A stretch of 64,000 nt of DNA, taken from contig LBYD01000003.1 of assembly GCA_000995965.1 (NCBI GenBank), forward strand, positions 1-64,000. The letters are read 5' to 3'. Of this stretch, positions 60,321 to 64,000 are shown one piece after another. The notes under the pieces were generated by a model. It was not told where the DNA came from. It did no database searches and saw only the letters and a program-made list of their open reading frames with translations. The first letter of the stretch is position 1. The number at the start of each line of letters is the position of its first letter. This stretch comes from Candidatus Moranbacteria bacterium GW2011_GWC2_40_12. Its GTDB lineage: Bacteria; Patescibacteria; Paceibacteria; Moranbacterales; UBA11712. The position numbers were made by a program, and so were the translations under genes.

Positions 60321-60455
60321 CTAAACCGTTGGAGAAGTCTCCACCGGAGGAACTTCCGGAGTCGGTTCCGCTGGAGGAGCCATTGGAGCTTCCGGAGCAG
60401 CCGGAGCTTCAGTTGTTTCTTCTCCTCCCATCGGAGTTGTTGTTTCGTCAGTCAT
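60321..60455 (-). CDS. Pro/Ala/Glu/Thr-rich small protein (44 aa)
   Basis: An ATG at 60455 opens a frame of 44 residues: MTDETTTPMGGEETTEAPAA, then PEAPMAPPAEPTPEVPPVET and SPTV, ending in TAG. The composition is only Pro, Ala, Glu, Thr, Val, Met, Gly and few others, so the chain is disordered. Similar short acidic Pro-rich proteins occur in CPR genomes (my recollection). It lies downstream of the VirB4-like gene on the same strand. No ribosome site is obvious. Confidence 0.5.
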   Translation of the reverse strand: MTDETTTPMGGEETTEAPAAPEAPMAPPAEPTPEVPPVETSPTV

Positions 60456-60467
60456 AACGATATAAGT

Positions 60468-60597
60468 TAAAAATTAAAAAATCAAAATGAAAAATGACAA
60501 TGCAAAGTGTTAAAATCGACTGGCGCTAAAATAATTATAGCATTCAAAACACTTTTTTATTTTTAATTGTCACTTTTACTTTTGATATTTACGCTTT
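60468..60597. repeat. AT-rich inverted intergenic repeat
   Basis: AAATCAAAATGAAAAATGAC on one side and the matching TTTTTAATTGTCACTTTTAC on the other; same family as at 17800-17897 and 35815-35897. Confidence 0.55.
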
Positions 60598-60601
60598 AAA
60601 T

Positions 60602-63139
60602 TTACAACGGTTTCTCTCCCATATCAAACGCGTCGGCTGTCGCGGCCGCAGCGACAAAACTGGCTTTTTTCTTGATCTCCTCATTCACTATATCACGATT
60701 CCTGCCATATTTCAACTTAGAAAGTTCTTTTATCGCTTCGGCCACTTTCGCATTGCCTTTTGTCGGCGGATAAGTTTTCAGATTGAATGGCGTCGCCACC
60801 TGGCTCGCGATAAGAAGTTTCACAAAAGCGTTGTGATTGTCCACGTTCATCAAATCATTGGCGTCAAAAGACGGCTCGAATTGTTTTTGGACAAATTCTG
60901 CGTCCTCGGCCCCGATACGAAACGAACAAAGTGAACCAACATTGCCGAAAACGGCCTTGGAGATTTCCTCTTTGAGCTGGGCAATGAATTGATGGGCGAT
61001 TACAAGCGCCAGGCGGTATTTGCGGGCTTCTGAAAGTATCTGGGCGATGGAATCAGTGGTGAAATTCTGAAATTCATCGATATACAAGAAAAAATCTTTG
61101 CGCTCCTTTTCCGGCATATCCACTCGCGACAGAGCTGAAATCAAAATTTTTCCGACGATTATCATTCCAAGCAGATTGGCGTTGATTTCGCCTATTTTTC
61201 CTTTTGAAAGATTGACGAGGATTATCCGCCGATCGTCCATCGCCTGGCGGAAGTTGATTGTTGATTTTTCCTGAGCGATGATCGGCCGCATCATGTCATT
61301 TGAAATAAATTGAGTAAGTTTTGACGTAATATAAGGAACCATATTGGCAAGAGCCGCTTCACCCCCCGCTTTTTCTGCTTCTTTTTCCCAGAAATTCTTG
61401 ACAACCGGATTCTGGCAGTGCTGAAGTTTCATATGGCGGAATTCTTCGTCCGCCAAAACCCGCGGAATTTCCATAAGCGTCGAACCGGAATCCGGGTGCT
61501 CCATCACGAGAAGCGCCGCATTTCGCATATACTGTTCGAACATTGGTCCGCCAGTTTGGCGCAAGTCGTACAGTTTGTCAAAAATGTTTATCATTTCGTT
61601 TATAACGAACGTTTTTTGCTCCGGTTTTTTCTGGTCATATTCCAGCATATTGAGTCCGAAAGGCCTTTCCATATCGGCCGGATCGAAATAAATCACGTCT
61701 TCCGCCCGCTCCTTAGGGATAGATTCAATGACATCATCAACCAGGTCACCATGCGGGTCAATCACGCAGACTCCTTCGCCATTTTTGATATCCTGTTTAA
61801 CCATTTCCTGAATCATGGTCGATTTTCCGGTTCCGGTTTGCCCGATGATATAAAAGTGCCTCCGCCTGTCATCCTGGCTGTGGCGAACGACTGTTTCCAC
61901 GCCCCGATAATCGTTGAAGCCGAGAATGATGCCTTCTTGGGAAATATTGCTGGGCGGCGCGGAAGTGCGAGACTTGAGCCAGGCGATTTTTGGAGTTTCA
62001 GTGGAAAGAAGCGGAAAGTGAAAAATACTCGCCACTTCCTCGGAAGAAAGGACGATTCCCTGATTTTCCTTGAAATTCCGGAAAATAAAATCAAAGGCGA
62101 TATCTTTTTTGCGCATCCTGTCTTCTCTCATCACCCGAAACCGATTCAAGCCCGGATTTTCATATTGGATAAAGGCATTTTCAAGTTGAGCCAAAACTTG
62201 CTCTGACCGCTCTTGCGTGAGAGCCGAGGATACCAGTCGAATGTTGACCGAAAATCCCGGCTTGTTCGATTTTCCCTCGATTTTTTTTATGATTTCCTGC
62301 TCTTCAGGAGTAAGCTGAATGGGATCCTTGTCACTTTTCAAAATATCTTTTTTTTGGCTATCATCTTTCTTTACGGCCATTTTGAAAAATCCCCGAAAAA
62401 ATTCACGGATGTAATTGTCTTTTTTCACATCCGAAAGACGCCTTCCCTGCTGCATCTTGTGAGCCACTTCCCGTCCCTTGCTCCTCCAGTCGCCCCGTGC
62501 CGGTTTCACCAAAAGCTGTATTGCGGCTCCTTCTTTTTTTTCTTCGAACTTTCCCAAAACGTTGGTTATATTGTTGAGCGGATCGGATTCCAAAAACTGA
62601 TAAGTGCGAATGGGGAAATGGTTCTTCTCGCTTAGTTTCAGAAAGGACGCTGCCGTGAAACTCCCCGGTGAAAAAATATTATAATCCTTTACTCTTTCGA
62701 CAGCCGCTTTGGGATAAAAGCTTTGGATTTGGCGCTCAATAATATTGATGAATTTTTTCGGCGCCCCGACATAAAAAGAAATTTCGTCTGAGTTTGACGG
62801 ATTGGCCATTTCAAGGGCGATGACCGCGTCGCCATAGATCAACCGGTGGAAAATACCAGTTTTTTCCTTGATGTTACCGAGGCTGGCAAGAAGATGCTCC
62901 ATCACGGATATGAGCTCTTTGTCATTTTTTGGCGGCTGTTGCTGCTGAGACTGCTGGCTTTGGGCTTTGAGCGGCCGGCTCACTTTCACAATATCTATGT
63001 CCATATTGAGCGAACGTGTCACCTGACCGCGGAAAGAGACAAAACTTCTGAATATCATCAAAAAAGCCGATCCGAAGCTTAGAGCGGCCAGAAGAAAAGC
63101 AATAGGATATAAAATTAGGTTTAGGTTGTAGATGTCCAT
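60602..63139 (-). CDS. membrane-anchored VirB4/TraG-like AAA+ ATPase
   Basis: An 845-aa protein with an N-terminal membrane helix (IAFLLAALSFGSAFLMIF), a region of about 350 residues specific to CPR-type members and a HerA/VirB4/TraG-like motor domain. Walker A is IIGQTGTGKSTMIQEM, followed by VCVIDPHGDLVDDVIE; Walker B is FFLYIDEFQNF, with LALVIAHQFIAQL as the Gln finger region and GNVGSLCSFRIGAEDA. Such proteins power DNA or protein transfer through type IV systems; in CPR they may help type IV pili or DNA uptake. The C-terminus is polar. Confidence 0.85.
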   Translation of the reverse strand: MDIYNLNLILYPIAFLLAALSFGSAFLMIFRSFVSFRGQVTRSLNMDIDIVKVSRPLKAQSQQSQQQQPPKNDKELISVMEHLLASLGNIKEKTGIFHRLIYGDAVIALEMANPSNSDEISFYVGAPKKFINIIERQIQSFYPKAAVERVKDYNIFSPGSFTAASFLKLSEKNHFPIRTYQFLESDPLNNITNVLGKFEEKKEGAAIQLLVKPARGDWRSKGREVAHKMQQGRRLSDVKKDNYIREFFRGFFKMAVKKDDSQKKDILKSDKDPIQLTPEEQEIIKKIEGKSNKPGFSVNIRLVSSALTQERSEQVLAQLENAFIQYENPGLNRFRVMREDRMRKKDIAFDFIFRNFKENQGIVLSSEEVASIFHFPLLSTETPKIAWLKSRTSAPPSNISQEGIILGFNDYRGVETVVRHSQDDRRRHFYIIGQTGTGKSTMIQEMVKQDIKNGEGVCVIDPHGDLVDDVIESIPKERAEDVIYFDPADMERPFGLNMLEYDQKKPEQKTFVINEMINIFDKLYDLRQTGGPMFEQYMRNAALLVMEHPDSGSTLMEIPRVLADEEFRHMKLQHCQNPVVKNFWEKEAEKAGGEAALANMVPYITSKLTQFISNDMMRPIIAQEKSTINFRQAMDDRRIILVNLSKGKIGEINANLLGMIIVGKILISALSRVDMPEKERKDFFLYIDEFQNFTTDSIAQILSEARKYRLALVIAHQFIAQLKEEISKAVFGNVGSLCSFRIGAEDAEFVQKQFEPSFDANDLMNVDNHNAFVKLLIASQVATPFNLKTYPPTKGNAKVAEAIKELSKLKYGRNRDIVNEEIKKKASFVAAAATADAFDMGEKPL

Positions 63140-63240
63140 TTTTATTTTTGAATTGAGAATTGGGAATTCAGAATTGAGAATGAGAATATTGCCTGCCTAC
63201 CGGCAGGCAGGAATCTGGAATATTAATATTCCACACTATA
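63140..63240. repeat. AATT heptad array and CCTGCC hairpin
   Basis: GAATTGN units (63150-63185) followed by GCCTGCC-TAC-CGGCAGGC (about 63190-63209), upstream of the VirB4-like gene. Confidence 0.55.
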
Positions 63241-63246
63241 TTTTTT

Positions 63247-63627
63247 TTATCTTTTCGCCCTTATAAGTCCAATTATAAGTTTATGACATACCACCGTTTG
63301 GTCAGCAATTTTCATAAATTCAGATTGACTAAGGTATCCAACGTCTTTAGCAATTAGAAGTTGATTTTGAACTTCTATCAGCGAGGTATGGGCAGTATTA
63401 TAAAACTGATTTTTTTCCTTGGAAGATCTTTTCGCAAAGCCTTCAGCTATATTCGAAGTAAAAGAAACTATTGCTCTTCGAAGCTGGCTTTTCAAGCCAT
63501 ATTCCTCGCAACCTGGAAAATCGTTAGTTGCTTTATAAATAATCAAAACCAATTTGTGCCCTTCTTGCCAAACGACTAAGTCCGTAAACCTAGTAATTTT
63601 CCTAAATTCATTATTCTTTTTTCCCAT
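63247..63627 (-). CDS. S23 / four-helix bundle family protein
   Basis: A 126-aa protein of the 23S rRNA intervening-sequence (S23) type, which forms a four-helix bundle pentamer related to the Avd protein of diversity-generating retroelements. Family marks: FTDLVVWQEGHKLVLIIYKA, FPGCEEYGLKSQLRRAIVSF, NIAEGFAKRSSKEKNQFYNTA (in part) and SLIEVQNQLLIAKDVGYL. Cellular role is unknown. No reverse transcriptase or template repeat is in view, so it is not an Avd in a retroelement here. Confidence 0.9.
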   Translation of the reverse strand: MGKKNNEFRKITRFTDLVVWQEGHKLVLIIYKATNDFPGCEEYGLKSQLRRAIVSFTSNIAEGFAKRSSKEKNQFYNTAHTSLIEVQNQLLIAKDVGYLSQSEFMKIADQTVVCHKLIIGLIRAKR

Positions 63628-63648
63628 TCACAATTCTCAATTCTAAAT

Positions 63649-64000
63649 TCATAATTCTTTCAAAAGTCCTTTCTGAATAAGCTGCTTCCTCAATTCATCT
63701 TCCAGCAATCGGTCGTGGACTTCGTCGAGAGTATAATTGTCCGCTATGTCGGAGGTTTTTCCCTTGTCCATATGCCGGGCGACTTTTATCGCATGTTCCG
63801 GTCCCTTTTGAAGCGCCATTTCCACCAATTTATCCACTTTTTTCTCATATTCGGTGATTTGAGAAACCGTCCCGGCGTCATCGCTCACGCTCGCCCCGGC
63901 CGCCGGTTTTTGAGTTTGAATTGCTTTTCTGGCAGTTTCAATTTTCTCGGAGACTTCTTCAAACTTTTTTTCTCCTCCCGTTTCAGATTCGATTCCCGGC
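63649..64000 (-). CDS. hypothetical protein, N-terminus beyond the window
   Basis: The frame is open from the right edge to a stop at 63649; a GTG at 63888 is one possible start but coding continues upstream (SETGGEKKFEEVSEKIETAR). The visible 117 residues are polar: a disordered linker (QTQKPAAGASVSDDAGTV), then helices YEKKVDKLVEMALQKGPEHA, IKVARHMDKG and DEVHDRLLEDELRKQLIQKG. It precedes the S23 gene and may belong to the same group as the VirB4-like ATPase. No function can be given. Confidence 0.6.
   Translation of the reverse strand, partial: PGIESETGGEKKFEEVSEKIETARKAIQTQKPAAGASVSDDAGTVSQITEYEKKVDKLVEMALQKGPEHAIKVARHMDKGKTSDIADNYTLDEVHDRLLEDELRKQLIQKGLLKEL

Noticed and set aside
63247..63627. 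Avd protein of a diversity-generating retroelement
   Set aside because: The S23/Avd fold matches, but no reverse transcriptase, variable gene or template repeat is present.
1..64000. CRISPR arrays, transposase genes, rRNA genes, prophage
   Set aside because: No spaced direct repeats, DDE/serine/tyrosine recombinase motifs, rRNA sequence or phage structural genes were seen; the repeats present are palindromic and singly placed.

Overview
The window looks like a chromosomal segment of a small-genome bacterium of the Patescibacteria (CPR), most likely a Parcubacteria or Moranbacteria-like lineage. This is inferred from gene content: a compact mraZ-rsmH-ftsL-ftsI-murF block, a GtrA protein, one pilin-like protein, a membrane-anchored VirB4/TraG-like ATPase, an S23-type four-helix protein, an [FeFe] hydrogenase with NuoE/NuoF-like partners, and many short orphan genes. 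TGA, TAA and TAG all end genes normally, so there is no genome-wide UGA recoding.

Layout. 0.2-6.2 kb: leftward metabolic genes (PhzF, LD-carboxypeptidase, cupin, methyltransferase, creatininase-like, UMPH-1-type nucleotidase, rlmN). 6.8-7.5 kb: a tRNA cluster (fMet, a CAT tRNA, Asp) mixed with broken tRNA pieces that carry hairpins. 7.6-12.95 kb: orphan genes, including a divergent locus with two HD-domain paralogues. 13-17.3 kb: NADH-linked hydrogenase and a small membrane protein. 17.4-29.3 kb: L21, a degenerate HtrA, ClpB with a CIRCE operator, Pcm, YjbQ-type protein, malic enzyme, TrxB/TrxA, a secreted CxxC protein, UppS and a polyprenyl synthase. 29.3-30.8 kb: small orphans and tRNA-Glu. 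30.9-36.4 kb: cell wall and division cluster. 36.7-49.6 kb: pilin, GtrA, dnaX, tRNA-Gln with relics, a cytidine deaminase interrupted by UGA, transglutaminase, guaB, Sua5, DUF378, Nudix and PgeF. 49.6-57.5 kb: tRNA-Arg among relics, then uvrC, uvrA and uvrB. 57.7-64 kb: a membrane orphan, DUF763, the VirB4-like ATPase and a partial gene at the right edge.

How genes work together. NuoE-, NuoF- and HydA-like subunits would couple NADH to H2. TrxB reduces TrxA, and a membrane-tethered CxxC protein may work outside the cell. UppS and the polyprenyl synthase supply lipid carrier for MurF/FtsI wall synthesis. UvrABC together form nucleotide excision repair.

Most unusual observations. (1) Palindromic elements sit in frame inside dnaX, uvrB, uvrC, uvrA, rsmH and a membrane-protein gene, resembling the protein-coding palindromic elements of Rickettsia; one family always encodes LETKFPS. 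(2) Double-hairpin elements with covarying arms lie inside T-arm fragments of tRNA relics at three places. (3) A cytidine deaminase has an in-frame UGA exactly at a zinc-ligand cysteine, with the expected C-terminus and then a terminator following it. (4) Several short genes each have their own consensus promoter, strong Shine-Dalgarno and hairpin terminator. No rRNA, CRISPR array or transposase was seen.
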